The notes beneath the pieces were generated by a model. That model was not told where the DNA came from and did no database searches. It saw only the letters and a program-made list of their open reading frames with translations. From the NCBI GenBank assembly GCA_018970785.1, contig JAGWVR010000029.1:1-36478 (forward strand): a DNA stretch of 36,478 nucleotides, given 5' to 3'. This DNA is from Planctomycetota bacterium. Lineage in GTDB: Bacteria; Planctomycetota; Planctomycetia; Pirellulales; UBA1268. Positions within the stretch are counted from its first letter, which is position 1, and the number at the start of each line of letters is the position of its first letter. Of this stretch, positions 25,247 through 33,954 are shown in pieces. Position numbers and translations under genes: made by a program.

Positions 25247-25624
25247 TCAGCCGTGCCGCGGCCACTGGAAGAGGCGGACGCGGTTGCCGTCGGGGTCGCT
25301 GACGACGATCTCCCGAAACCCCTCGGCGTGCGCGGTCGGCTGCGGGGCGGCGGTGCCCGCCTCCTCGAGCCGGGCCCGCGCCGCGTCGAGGTCCGTGACC
25401 TCGAACGCCAGGCTCCAGCGCCGGCTGTCGGGGGGGGCGTCGGCCCGCGCCAGCAGCGCCAGCCGGGCGTTGCCTGCGGCGACGAGTGCATAGCCCTCGT
25501 CGACCCCGCGCATCAGCACGCGCAGCCCCAGGGCGTGCCGGTACCAGGCCACCAACTCGGCCCAGCGCGCGGTGCGGACCTCGACGCAGAACAGCGCCAC
25601 CGTCTCGGGCTCGGGGAGTGTCAT
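25247..25624 (-). CDS. VOC (glyoxalase/bleomycin-resistance) fold protein
   Basis: 125 aa with two beta-alpha-beta-beta-beta halves. The first half has FCVEVRTARWAELVAWYRHALGLRVLMR; the second has LAFEVTDLDAARARLEEAGT and ends IVVSDPDGNRVRLFQW, the common C-terminal VOC signature. Members are metal-dependent lyases, dioxygenases or ligand-binding resistance proteins; the substrate here is unknown. The ATG at 25624 gives a normal VOC start. It converges with the DUF4870 gene at its 3' end and is divergent from lysS. Confidence 0.87.
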   Translation of the reverse strand: MTLPEPETVALFCVEVRTARWAELVAWYRHALGLRVLMRGVDEGYALVAAGNARLALLARADAPPDSRRWSLAFEVTDLDAARARLEEAGTAAPQPTAHAEGFREIVVSDPDGNRVRLFQWPRHG

Positions 25625-25828
25625 GGCGGGTCCCGGCGGCGAGGAACGGGGGCCACACGGCTGTCGGCGAGCCGGCTGTCGCCAAGTGTCGCACCGGTCG
25701 GGAGGGCGGGAAAGGAGGGAAACCGCCGGTGGCGGGAAACACACCGGGAAAAGCCCGCGCCGACTGCCCTTCTCCAAATCGGCACCGATCCCGACAATCG
25801 CCGCCGTCCCTCCCCTGTGCGACCCGCC

Positions 25829-27349
25829 ATGCCCCCGCCCTCTTCACCCTCCGGCCACGACTCCGACTCGGGCGGCGTCGCCGCCGCGCTGGAGAAGGCG
25901 CGCCGCGACAAGCTCGCCCGGATCGCCGCCCTCGGCCACGACCCGTGGGGCCGCCGCTTCGACGGCGCGACGCCGATCGCCACGGTCCGCGCCGCCGGCG
26001 AGCCGCTCCGCCGCCCGCCGGGAGAGCCGCCGGCCGACGACGGACCTGCGGTGCGCGTGGCGGGGCGGATCATGCTCCAGCGCAGCGCCGGGAGCCTGGT
26101 GTTCCTCGATCTCGCCGACCGCAGTGGCCGGATCCAGGTGATGATCGGCAAGAAGCAGGTCGGCCCCGAGGCCTGGCAGCTGGCCGACTGCCTCGACCTC
26201 GGCGACCTCGTCGGCATCGACGGCCGGCTCGGCTGGTCGAAGACCGGCGAGATGACGATCTTCGCCTCGGCCCTGGCGTTTCTCGGCAAGTCGCTGGAGA
26301 CGCCCCCCGACAAATACCACGGCCTCGTCGATCCCGAGCAGAAGCAGCGCCAGCGGTACCTCGACCTGATCCACGGCGAGGGGGTGCGCGAGCGCTTCAT
26401 GGCCCGCAGCCGGATCGTCGCCGCCGTCCGCCAGACGCTCACCGAACGCGGCTACCTCGAGGTCGAGGGACCGACGCTCCAGGAATCGGCCGGCGGCGCC
26501 GCGGCCCGGCCGTTCTCCACGCACCACAACGCGCTCGACATGGCGCTGGTGCTGCGGATCGCGCTGGAGCTGCACCTCAAGCGGCTCCTCGTCGGCGGGC
26601 TGGAGCGGGTCTTCGAACTCGGCCGCGTCTACCGCAACGAAGGGGTCAGTCCGCGCCACAACCCCGAGTTCACGATGCTCGAGGCCTACGAGGCCTACGG
26701 CGACTACACGACGATGATGGACCTCACCGAGGCGATCGTCGCCGCCGCGGCGGTCGCCGCCGGCACGCCGCCGGTGGTCCGGTGGATGGGGCGCGACGTC
26801 GACCTCGCCCGGCCGTTCCGCCGGGTCCGGTACGACGACCTCCTCGCCGAGGTGGTCGGCTGCGATCCGGCCGACCCCGGGGCGCTGGCCGCCGCCGCCG
26901 CCGCACGCGGCATCGACACCACCGGCCGCCACCCCGACGTGATCAAGAGCGACCTGTTCGAGGCCACCTGCGAGCAGTCGCTCGTGGCACCGACGTTCGT
27001 GATCGACTATCCGGCGGCGATCTGCCCGCTCACCAAGCGGAAGGCGGGCCGGCCGGAAATCGCCGAGCGCTTCGAGCTGTACGTCGCGGGGATGGAGCTG
27101 GCCAACGCCTACACCGAGCTCAACGACCCCGACCTCCAGGAGGAGCTGTTCCGCACGCAGCTCGCCGGCCTGCCGGCCGAGGAGTCGATGGCGCGGATGG
27201 ACCACGATTTCCTCCGCGCCCTGCGCCACGGCATGCCTCCGGCCGGGGGCCTCGGCATCGGCATCGACCGGCTGGTGATGCTGCTGACGGAGTCGTCGTC
27301 GATCCGCGACGTGATCCTGTTCCCGCTGCTGCGCCCCGTCGGCGACTGA
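25829..27349 (+). CDS. lysS: Lysyl-tRNA synthetase, class II
   Basis: 506 aa. An OB-fold anticodon domain (about 75-155) precedes the class II catalytic core. Motif 1 lies around 196-216, motif 2 is RVYRNEGVSPRHNPEFTM (266-283) and motif 3 is GLGIGIDRLV (474-483). The block GGAAARPFSTHHNALD (222-237) is typical of LysRS. It charges tRNA-Lys with lysine using ATP. One substitution is visible: the usual LRIAPEL reads LRIALEL. The ATG at 25829 gives the expected N-terminal helix; a longer open frame upstream is spurious. It starts a plus-strand run with the transporter genes 22 bp downstream. Confidence 0.97.
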   Translation: MPPPSSPSGHDSDSGGVAAALEKARRDKLARIAALGHDPWGRRFDGATPIATVRAAGEPLRRPPGEPPADDGPAVRVAGRIMLQRSAGSLVFLDLADRSGRIQVMIGKKQVGPEAWQLADCLDLGDLVGIDGRLGWSKTGEMTIFASALAFLGKSLETPPDKYHGLVDPEQKQRQRYLDLIHGEGVRERFMARSRIVAAVRQTLTERGYLEVEGPTLQESAGGAAARPFSTHHNALDMALVLRIALELHLKRLLVGGLERVFELGRVYRNEGVSPRHNPEFTMLEAYEAYGDYTTMMDLTEAIVAAAAVAAGTPPVVRWMGRDVDLARPFRRVRYDDLLAEVVGCDPADPGALAAAAAARGIDTTGRHPDVIKSDLFEATCEQSLVAPTFVIDYPAAICPLTKRKAGRPEIAERFELYVAGMELANAYTELNDPDLQEELFRTQLAGLPAEESMARMDHDFLRALRHGMPPAGGLGIGIDRLVMLLTESSSIRDVILFPLLRPVGD

Positions 27350-27371
27350 CCGCCCCGCCACGAGGCCTCCG

Positions 27372-28991
27372 ATGTACGTCCTGTTCCTCTGCTGCCGCTA
27401 CCTCCGCACGCGATTCATCGCGCTGGCCAGCGTCGTCAGCGTGACCCTCGGCGTGGCGACGATGATCGTCGTCAACGCGGTGATGGCGGGGTTCGCCCAC
27501 GAGATGCAGACGCGGATCCACGGGATCCTCTCCGACCTCGTGTTCGAGAGCCATTCGCTCTCCGGGTTCCAGGATCCGCAGTGGCACATGGAAGAGCTGC
27601 GCCGGGCCGCCGGCGACGAGATCGCCGGGATGACGCCGACGGTGGCGGTGCCGGCGATGCTCAACTTCCAGGTCCGCGGCCAGTGGGTCACGCGCCAGGT
27701 GATGCTGATCGGGATCGACGAGCAGACCCATGCCGCGGTCAGCGACTTCTCCCGCTACCTCCAGCACCCCGACAACCGCCGGCAGCTGTCGTTCGCGCTC
27801 CGCGACGGCGGCTACGACACCGTCGACCACCAGACCGAGGGCGGCTCCGGGCGGCCGGCGCTCGAGGGGGCGGGCTGGCCCCACCGGCGGATGCGCGTCG
27901 CCCGGGAGCGGGCCTGGCGCGAGAAACAGTCCGCCGCGGGGATCAGCGCCGCGCCGGCGGGCGACGGTCCGGTGCGCCCGATCGACCGCCAGGTCGACGC
28001 GGTCCTCGCCGCCACCGGGGGCGAGGTGGTGCAGGCGACGGTCACGTCGCCGGTGCCCGAGGCGAGCGCGGCCCCCGTCGATCCGTTCCGCGCCGCGGCG
28101 CCGGACGAGGGGCACGTCTTCGATCCGGCCAACGAGCAGTCGATCGGGGTCGTGCCCGGGATCGGCCTGGCGAGCTTCCGCGATTCCACCGGCACCGACC
28201 GGTTCCTGATCCTCCCCGGCGACGACGTGAAGATCACCTTCCCGACCGCGGGCACGCCCCCCAAGGCGGTCACCGACACGTTCACGGTGGTCGATTTCTA
28301 CGAAAGCAAGATGAGCGAGTACGACTCCAACTTCGTGTTCGTGCCGATCGCCGACCTCGAGCGGCTCCGCGGGATGGTCGACCCGCAGACCGGGATCCCG
28401 AGCGTCAACTCGATCCAGATCCGCCTCGCCCCCGGGGCCGATCTCGAAGACGTCCGCGACCGGCTCCGCCGGGCGTTTCCCGCCGACGTCTATTCGATCT
28501 CGACCTGGAAGGACAAGCAGGGGCCGCTCCTCGCCGCGGTCGACATGGAGATGGCGGTCCTCAACATCCTCCTGTTCATGATCGTGGCGGTGGCCGGATT
28601 CGGGATCCTCGCGATCTTCTTCATGATCGTCGTCGAGAAGACGCGCGACATCGGGATCCTCAAGTCGCTCGGCGCCGGCGCGGGGGGCGTGGCGGCCGTG
28701 TTCCTCGGCTACGGGCTGTTCCTCGGCCTCGTCGGCGCCGGCGCCGGGCTGGCGCTCGGCCTGGCGATCACCTGGAACATCAACCGCGTCCGCGAGGTGG
28801 TCGAATGGATCACCGGGCAGCGCGTCTTCGACCCGTCGATCTACTACTTCTTCCGCATCCCCACGATCGTCGATCCGTGGACGGTGGCCTGGATCATCGC
28901 CGGCGCGGTGGGGATCGCCGTCGCCGCCAGCGTCCTCCCGGCGCTCCGCGCCGCGCGGCTCCATCCCGTGGAGGCACTGCGCCATGATTGA
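27372..28991 (+). CDS. LolC/LolE-type ABC permease (FtsX/MacB family)
   Basis: 539 aa. TM1 at about 16-40 is followed by a large extracytoplasmic domain, then TM2 (394-420), TM3 (440-468) and TM4 (503-525), the FtsX topology. EKTRDIGILKSLGAG after TM2 is the cytoplasmic coupling motif. LolC/LolE are about 400-415 aa; here roughly 100 extra residues, low in complexity and rich in Ala, Pro and Arg, sit near 150-260 of the periplasmic domain. With the ATPase encoded next it should release lipoproteins from the inner membrane or perform related export. GAGG precedes the ATG. It overlaps the ATPase gene by 8 bp. Confidence 0.93.
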   Translation: MYVLFLCCRYLRTRFIALASVVSVTLGVATMIVVNAVMAGFAHEMQTRIHGILSDLVFESHSLSGFQDPQWHMEELRRAAGDEIAGMTPTVAVPAMLNFQVRGQWVTRQVMLIGIDEQTHAAVSDFSRYLQHPDNRRQLSFALRDGGYDTVDHQTEGGSGRPALEGAGWPHRRMRVARERAWREKQSAAGISAAPAGDGPVRPIDRQVDAVLAATGGEVVQATVTSPVPEASAAPVDPFRAAAPDEGHVFDPANEQSIGVVPGIGLASFRDSTGTDRFLILPGDDVKITFPTAGTPPKAVTDTFTVVDFYESKMSEYDSNFVFVPIADLERLRGMVDPQTGIPSVNSIQIRLAPGADLEDVRDRLRRAFPADVYSISTWKDKQGPLLAAVDMEMAVLNILLFMIVAVAGFGILAIFFMIVVEKTRDIGILKSLGAGAGGVAAVFLGYGLFLGLVGAGAGLALGLAITWNINRVREVVEWITGQRVFDPSIYYFFRIPTIVDPWTVAWIIAGAVGIAVAASVLPALRAARLHPVEALRHD

Positions 28992-29691
28992 TGCCGCGCC
29001 CGCCGCGATCGCCGTCGAGGGCCTCGTCAAGCGCTACCGCTCCGGCGGCGGCACGCTCGACGTGCTCCGCGGGATCGATCTGGCCGTCGCCCCGGGCGAC
29101 TTCGTGGCGATCGTCGGGTCGAGCGGCTCCGGGAAAAGCACGCTCCTCCATCTCATGGGGCTGCTCGACGCCCCCGACGGCGGCACGGTGCTGCTCGACG
29201 GCGTCCGCGCCGACGACCAGCCCACCGGCCGCCGTGACCGCCTCCGCAACACCGCCATCGGGATGGTGTTCCAGTCGTATCACCTCCTGCCGGAGCTCGA
29301 CGCGGTGGAAAACGTGCTCGCGCCGCTGCTGGTGCGCCACGGGCCCCTCGCCTGGCTCTCCCGGCGGCAGGCCGCCCGGCGCGACGCCGAGGCACTGCTC
29401 GGACGGTTCGGCCTGGCGGGGCGCCTCCACCACAAGCCCCGGCAGCTGTCGGGGGGCGAGATGCAGCGCGTGGCGATCGCCCGGGCGCTGGTCACGCGGC
29501 CGGGCGTGCTCCTCGCCGACGAGCCGACCGGCAACCTCGACGCCGACAGCGGCGCGGGGATCCTCGACGCGCTGGTCGAGTTGAACCGCGCCGACGGCCT
29601 TTCTATAGTCTTGGTCACGCACGATCCCGCGATCGCCGCGCGGGCCGATCGCGTCGTCCGGCTGGTGGCCGGCAGGGTCGAGGACGCCTGA
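28984..29691 (+). CDS. LolD-type ABC transporter ATPase
   Basis: 235 aa. Walker A GSSGSGKS (45-52), Q-loop FQSYHLLPE (96-104), signature LSGGEMQR (155-162), Walker B VLLADEPTG (175-183) and the switch His in VTHDP are all present. FQSYHLLPELDAVENV places it in the LolD/MacB/FtsE branch that pairs with FtsX-type permeases. Overlap with the preceding permease gene indicates that they form one complex at the cytoplasmic membrane. I avoid lolD as a symbol because other MacB-like systems share these motifs. Confidence 0.93.
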   Translation: MIDAAPAAIAVEGLVKRYRSGGGTLDVLRGIDLAVAPGDFVAIVGSSGSGKSTLLHLMGLLDAPDGGTVLLDGVRADDQPTGRRDRLRNTAIGMVFQSYHLLPELDAVENVLAPLLVRHGPLAWLSRRQAARRDAEALLGRFGLAGRLHHKPRQLSGGEMQRVAIARALVTRPGVLLADEPTGNLDADSGAGILDALVELNRADGLSIVLVTHDPAIAARADRVVRLVAGRVEDA

Positions 29692-29706
29692 TCCGCCGGG
29701 TGGACC

Positions 29707-30570
29707 ATGTCCCGACTCGTGTTCATGAACGACCGGCTCGTGCCCGAGGCCGAGGCCCGGGTGAGCGTCTTCGACCACGGCCTGCTGTACGGCGACGGCG
29801 TGTTCGAGGGCTTGCGGGCCTACTCCGGCCGCGTGTTCCGCCTTGCCGAGCACCTCGACCGGCTGTGGGCCAGCGCCCGGGCGATCTGTCTCGAGATCCC
29901 CGTCTCGCGCGACGTGCTCGGCCGCGCCATCGACGAGACGCTCGCCGCCAACGGCCTGCCAGACGGCTACGTCCGCGTCGTCGTCACGCGCGGGGCCGGG
30001 AGCCTCGGCCTCGATCCGGCGCGGACCAGCGCCCCGCAGGTGATCGTGATCGCCGACCGGCTCGCCCTCTATCCCGCGGAGCAGGTCGAGCGCGGCCTGC
30101 GGCTGGTGACGGCCGCCACGCAGCGCTCCCACCCGGCCGCGCTGTCGCCGCGGATCAAGTCGCTCAACTACCTCAACAACATCATGGCCAAGCTCGAGGG
30201 GAAGCAGGCCGGATGCGTCGAGGCCCTGATGCTCAACCACAAGGGTGAAGTCGCCGAGTGCACCGCCGACAACGTGTTCGTCGTCCGCGGCAGCCGCCTC
30301 CTCACCCCCCCTCCCGACGCCGGGATCCTCGAGGGGATCACCCGCGGGGCGGTGATGGAACTGGCCGTCGCCGCCGGCATCGACTGCCGCGAGGCGACGC
30401 TCACCCGTCACGACCTCTACACCGCCGACGAGATGTTCATCACCGGGACGGCGGCCGAGGTCGTCCCGGTCGTCGAACTCGACGGCCGCGCGATCGGCGA
30501 CGGCGTGCCCGGTCCGGTCACCCGGCGCCTCGCCGCGGCGTTCCACCGACTCGTCCGGGGCGGTGGCTGA
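29707..30570 (+). CDS. Class IV aminotransferase, probably branched-chain (IlvE-type)
   Basis: 287 aa. Fold-type IV PLP enzyme with FDHGLLYGDGVFEGLRAY (22-39), PLP-binding K151 in RIKSLNYLNNI, GEVAECTADNVFVV (180-193) and the phosphate-binding block GILEGITRGAV (206-216). ITGTAAEVVPV also matches the branched-chain aminotransferase branch. It would interconvert branched-chain amino acids and their 2-oxo acids with glutamate. D-amino-acid and ADC-lyase relatives share much of the pattern, so substrate is probable, not certain. The gene starts 15 bp after the ATPase and ends 15 bp from the convergent spoVG. Confidence 0.9.
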   Translation: MSRLVFMNDRLVPEAEARVSVFDHGLLYGDGVFEGLRAYSGRVFRLAEHLDRLWASARAICLEIPVSRDVLGRAIDETLAANGLPDGYVRVVVTRGAGSLGLDPARTSAPQVIVIADRLALYPAEQVERGLRLVTAATQRSHPAALSPRIKSLNYLNNIMAKLEGKQAGCVEALMLNHKGEVAECTADNVFVVRGSRLLTPPPDAGILEGITRGAVMELAVAAGIDCREATLTRHDLYTADEMFITGTAAEVVPVVELDGRAIGDGVPGPVTRRLAAAFHRLVRGGG

Positions 30571-30585
30571 CGCGCAGCCCCGAAG

Positions 30586-31110
30586 TCACCGGGACGGCTG
30601 CGCCCCCTCCGTGACTCCCGTGTACGCCCGCGACGGCACCTCGGCACCGGGTTGTCCGCCCGTGCCGTGGGACAGCGCCGGGGAGACGAACTCGCCGTCG
30701 CCGAGGTCGTCGTGCCGCGGGGCGTAGCCCGGCTGCCGCGAGCGCTCCAGTTCGCGCTCGTATTCCTCGACGACCGCCCGCTCGACGGTCATCCGGCTGG
30801 CGATCGAGATCGGATGGGCGATGTCGGCATAGAGGCGACGGCGTCCCTCGGAATCGCTCGGCGGGGGCATGTCCGGTTGCCGCGCGCCACACTGGGTGCA
30901 GTAATGGGCGCCGAGGGGATTCTTCTGGCTGCACTTCGGGCAGTGGCCGGTGAGCTTGCGGCTGGGCATCGCCACGAACGGCCCTTGAGGTCCCATGATC
31001 AGCTTGAGATCACGGACGACGAATTCATGGTCGATCGTGATCGCGCCGAATGCCAGCAGGCGGTCGGCCGCCCGCGGGACGAGTTTGATGCGCACCTCGG
31101 TGATCTTCAC
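30586..31110 (-). CDS. spoVG: SpoVG family protein with inserted zinc ribbon
   Basis: 174 aa, about twice the usual length. The start MKITEVRIKLV...ITIDHEFVVRDLKLIMGPQGPFVAMPSRK (1-52) and YADIAHPISIASR...VVEEYERELE (94-122) are the two halves of SpoVG. Between them, where the family has a short loop, sits a four-Cys zinc ribbon (C57, C60, C71, C74) and a Pro/Ser linker. A disordered tail follows. SpoVG is a site-specific DNA/RNA-binding regulator in Firmicutes; the zinc ribbon may add a nucleic-acid or protein contact. It is 54 bp after ispE, an arrangement also seen, with two genes between, in Bacillus. Confidence 0.92.
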   Translation of the reverse strand: MKITEVRIKLVPRAADRLLAFGAITIDHEFVVRDLKLIMGPQGPFVAMPSRKLTGHCPKCSQKNPLGAHYCTQCGARQPDMPPPSDSEGRRRLYADIAHPISIASRMTVERAVVEEYERELERSRQPGYAPRHDDLGDGEFVSPALSHGTGGQPGAEVPSRAYTGVTEGAQPSR

Positions 31111-31164
31111 GACGCCCTCCTATGGTGTCCATTCCCCGCCGGCCAGCCGACGCTTCGCCCGCCC

Positions 31165-32130
31165 TCAGGCGGCGTGACTCGACGAGCCGATCGCCTCGCC
31201 TCCCATCCGCACCACCCACACGCCCGGCCATCCCCGCGCTTCCAGCCGCGCCGCGATCCGCCGGGCCTCGAGCTGGCCTCTCGTGAGCGCGAAGCAGGCG
31301 CTCCCGCTGCCGGTGAGCAGCGGCCGCACCGCACCGGCGGCGCGGAGCGCTGCCAGCAACCGGCCGACGTCGGGCGAAAGCCGCAGCGCCGCCGGCTCGA
31401 GGTCGTTGCCCAGACCGTCGACGGCGCTGCGCCAGCGCCCCTCCGCCAGCGCCGTGGCGACCGCCGCAGCGCTGCCGCGCCGCGCACCGTCGGGGCGGCA
31501 CTCCCGGTAGACGGCCGGCGTCGACAGTCCCGACGCCGGGCGGGCGATCACCGCCCAGCCCGCGCGGATCGGCAGGGGCGGTCCGACACGTTCGCCGCGA
31601 CCCGAGACGATCGCCGCCCCGCCGGCGAAAAACCATGGGACGTCGCTGCCGATCCGCGCCCCCACGGCAGCGAGGCGCTCGGCGGGCCACGTCAGCCCCC
31701 AGGCAACGCACGCCGCACGGAGCAGCGCCGCGGCATCGCTCGATCCACCACCGAGCCCCGAGCCGGCCGGGATCTCCTTGCGAAGGACGATGTCGAGCCC
31801 GCGCCGTTCGCCGGATTCCGCCGCGAGCAGCCGCGCGGCGCGGAGGACGAGATTCGTGTCGTCGGCGGGAACGTCCCCTGCCGAGACCTTTCCCCGCGCG
31901 AGCCTGCCCGCCGTGCAAACCTCGAGCGTGAACCGACCGGCATCGTTGCTCCGCACGGCGACGGTGTCGGCCAGCGACACCGGAACCATCAGCGACTCGA
32001 TGTCATGAAACCCGTCAGGTCGACGGGCGATGACCGCGAGCGTGAGGTTGAGCTTGGCACGGGCAGGTCGGACGACCACGCCGTTCGCGTGACATCCGAC
32101 CAGGGGCTGCGATTCGACAGGGATGGCCAT
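31165..32130 (-). CDS. ispE: 4-diphosphocytidyl-2-C-methyl-D-erythritol kinase
   Basis: 321 aa GHMP kinase. It has the conserved Lys in ARAKLNLTL (K26), the ATP loop PAGSGLGGGSSDAAAL (121-136) and GSDVPWFFAGGAAIVSGRGE (161-180, catalytic D163). It phosphorylates CDP-methylerythritol in the MEP pathway of isoprenoid synthesis. The ATG at 32130 has AGGGG 7 nt upstream. The N-terminus is about 15 residues longer than most IspE. It is cotranscribed with spoVG. Confidence 0.94.
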   Translation of the reverse strand: MAIPVESQPLVGCHANGVVVRPARAKLNLTLAVIARRPDGFHDIESLMVPVSLADTVAVRSNDAGRFTLEVCTAGRLARGKVSAGDVPADDTNLVLRAARLLAAESGERRGLDIVLRKEIPAGSGLGGGSSDAAALLRAACVAWGLTWPAERLAAVGARIGSDVPWFFAGGAAIVSGRGERVGPPLPIRAGWAVIARPASGLSTPAVYRECRPDGARRGSAAAVATALAEGRWRSAVDGLGNDLEPAALRLSPDVGRLLAALRAAGAVRPLLTGSGSACFALTRGQLEARRIAARLEARGWPGVWVVRMGGEAIGSSSHAA

Positions 32131-32240
32131 CGACAGGCCCCTGCACGACTGATTCGCGAGTCGGTTCGCTACCTTACCCCCCCGGAAGACTATCCCGCGA
32201 AGGTCGATGCGTCAAACTCCCGATCTTGGACGGCGGACGG

Positions 32241-32456
32241 CTACCGCCAGCCGGCCACGAAGGCGACCGTCCCGAGCGCGAGGACCAAGCCGATCGCCAC
32301 CAGCGACGCCAACAGGATCGCGATGCTGCGCCCCGCCCACAGGTCGTCGGCGATCATGTCTGCCCGGGCCGGCTTCTCGAACTCCCGGTTCCAGACCGGA
32401 AACGCCTGCTCGTCGTAGACCCAGCGGGTCCGTTCCTCGTATTTCCGCTCGTTCAT
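32241..32456 (-). CDS. Small single-pass membrane protein
   Basis: 71 aa. A charged, Tyr/Trp-containing N-terminal half (NERKYEERTRWVYDEQAFP) is followed by one membrane helix at about 45-69 (SIAILLASLVAIGLVLALG). I recognise no family. The codon bias matches the genome and the ATG is plausible, but no clear Shine-Dalgarno site precedes it. It lies upstream of ispE on the same strand and is divergent from rlmN. Confidence 0.65.
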   Translation of the reverse strand: MNERKYEERTRWVYDEQAFPVWNREFEKPARADMIADDLWAGRSIAILLASLVAIGLVLALGTVAFVAGWR

Positions 32457-32638
32457 CGCTGCGGGCTCGCGTGAGGTCCCAGGAGAGGGGAAACTGACAA
32501 TTCACGGGGCACCGTCCGCAGCCCGGCCACGGGGGCGCCAGGACGGTGGCCCCTGCACGGCACGGGTGCGTCGGCATCGCCATCGAAAAACTACCGCGGA
32601 TCCAACGCCGTTACCAGACCGTCACCTCGCCGCGCACC

Positions 32639-33766
32639 ATGCACCACATCCTCGAACCGGGCCCGCACCTCGCCGGCTGGCTGGCAAGCCGCGGCCAGCC
32701 CGCGTGGCGCGAGCGGGCCATCCGCCGCTGGCTCCACGGCGGACGGGCGGAATCGTTTGCGGCGATGAGTGATCTCCCGGCCGGCCTCCGCGACGAGCTC
32801 GCCGGGACGTTCTCGATCTGGTCGACGACCGTCGCGCGGCACCTCCGCACCGCCGACGGCACCGAGAAACTGCTTCTCCAGCTCGCCGACGGCCAGCGCA
32901 TCGAGTGCGTCCTCCTCCGTGACGGCGCCCGGCGGACAGTGTGCATCAGCACGCAGGTGGGCTGCGCGATGGGGTGCGTGTTCTGCGCCAGCGGCCTGGA
33001 TGGCGTGATCCGCAACCTGACCACCGGCGAGATCCTCGAGCAGGTCCTGCGCCTCGCGCGGCTCCTGCCCGCCGACGAGCGCCTCAGCCACGTCGTCGTG
33101 ATGGGGATGGGGGAGCCGCTGGCGAATCTCGACCGGCTCCTCCCCGCTCTGGCCGCGATCGAAGACCGCGACGGCCCCGGCATCTCGGCGCGGCGGATCA
33201 CGATCTCCACCGTCGGGCTGCCGAAGGGGATCGACCGGCTCACCGCCGCGGCGCCCGGCTACCATCTCGCCGTCTCGCTCCACGCCGCCGACGACGCCCT
33301 CCGCACGCGCCTCGTCCCGGTCAACTCCTCGATCGGTCTGGCGGAGGTGATGGCGGCCGCCGACCGCTACTGGGAAGCGTCGGGACGGAGGCTGACCTAC
33401 GAATACGTCCTGCTCGGCGGGATCAACGATTCGCCGCGGCAGGCCCGCGACCTCGTCCGTCTCCTCGCCGGGAGGGCGGCGCTGGTCAACGTCATCCCGT
33501 ACAACGCCGTCGCCGGACTCCCCTGGAAGGAACCCTCGGCGCAGGCGCGCGACGGCTTCCTGGCGGTGCTCCGCGACGCCGGCGTGAACGTCCAGGTGCG
33601 GCGGCGCAAAGGGGCGCGGATCGACGCCGCCTGCGGGCAGCTGCGCCGTGCGGCGGCGCTCGAGGGATGTTCGCCGGACGCGGCCGCGGATCAGACGAGC
33701 CAGCCGATCAGGATCACGACCGCGAGCACGGCCCCGAGGATGCCGCCGAGCCAACCGATCCAGTGA
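32639..33766 (+). CDS. rlmN: RlmN, radical SAM 23S rRNA/tRNA adenine C2-methyltransferase
   Basis: 375 aa. The radical SAM cluster motif is C109-x3-C113-x2-C116 (GCAMGCVFC). The two catalytic Cys of the family are C102 (TVCIST) and C332 (DAACGQL). VVMGMGEPLANLD, ISTVGLPKGI and LAVSLHA are typical RlmN blocks. It methylates A2503 of 23S rRNA and A37 of some tRNAs. The ATG at 32639 gives the normal N-terminus. The C-terminus carries about 30 residues beyond the usual end, and that part overlaps the convergent membrane-protein gene by 76 bp. Confidence 0.94.
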   Translation: MHHILEPGPHLAGWLASRGQPAWRERAIRRWLHGGRAESFAAMSDLPAGLRDELAGTFSIWSTTVARHLRTADGTEKLLLQLADGQRIECVLLRDGARRTVCISTQVGCAMGCVFCASGLDGVIRNLTTGEILEQVLRLARLLPADERLSHVVVMGMGEPLANLDRLLPALAAIEDRDGPGISARRITISTVGLPKGIDRLTAAAPGYHLAVSLHAADDALRTRLVPVNSSIGLAEVMAAADRYWEASGRRLTYEYVLLGGINDSPRQARDLVRLLAGRAALVNVIPYNAVAGLPWKEPSAQARDGFLAVLRDAGVNVQVRRRKGARIDAACGQLRRAAALEGCSPDAAADQTSQPIRITTASTAPRMPPSQPIQ

Positions 33767-33954
33767 GCCGTCGCGCGGAGGATCGTCGTCGGATCCTCGT
33801 GGTGCGTGGCGGCGAAGACGGCCCCGGCGACCACCAGCAGCGGCAGCCCGAACAACAGCCCCGGCACGCTCCCCAACCAGCCCACCGCCAAGGGCAGGCA
33901 GACCGCCGATTGCAGCGCCGCGGACGCGGCGACCAGCGCCGTGAAGCCGTTCAT
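33691..33954 (-). CDS. Small hydrophobic membrane protein
   Basis: 87 aa, almost entirely hydrophobic, with about three membrane segments (6-25, 30-50 and 64-86). No known family recognised. Its ATG at 33954 overlaps the stop of the preceding membrane-protein gene by ATGA, implying coupled translation and a joint role. Its 3' 76 bp run antisense to the end of rlmN. The hydrophobic pattern and the coupling support a real gene. Confidence 0.72.
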   Translation of the reverse strand: MNGFTALVAASAALQSAVCLPLAVGWLGSVPGLLFGLPLLVVAGAVFAATHHEDPTTILRATAHWIGWLGGILGAVLAVVILIGWLV

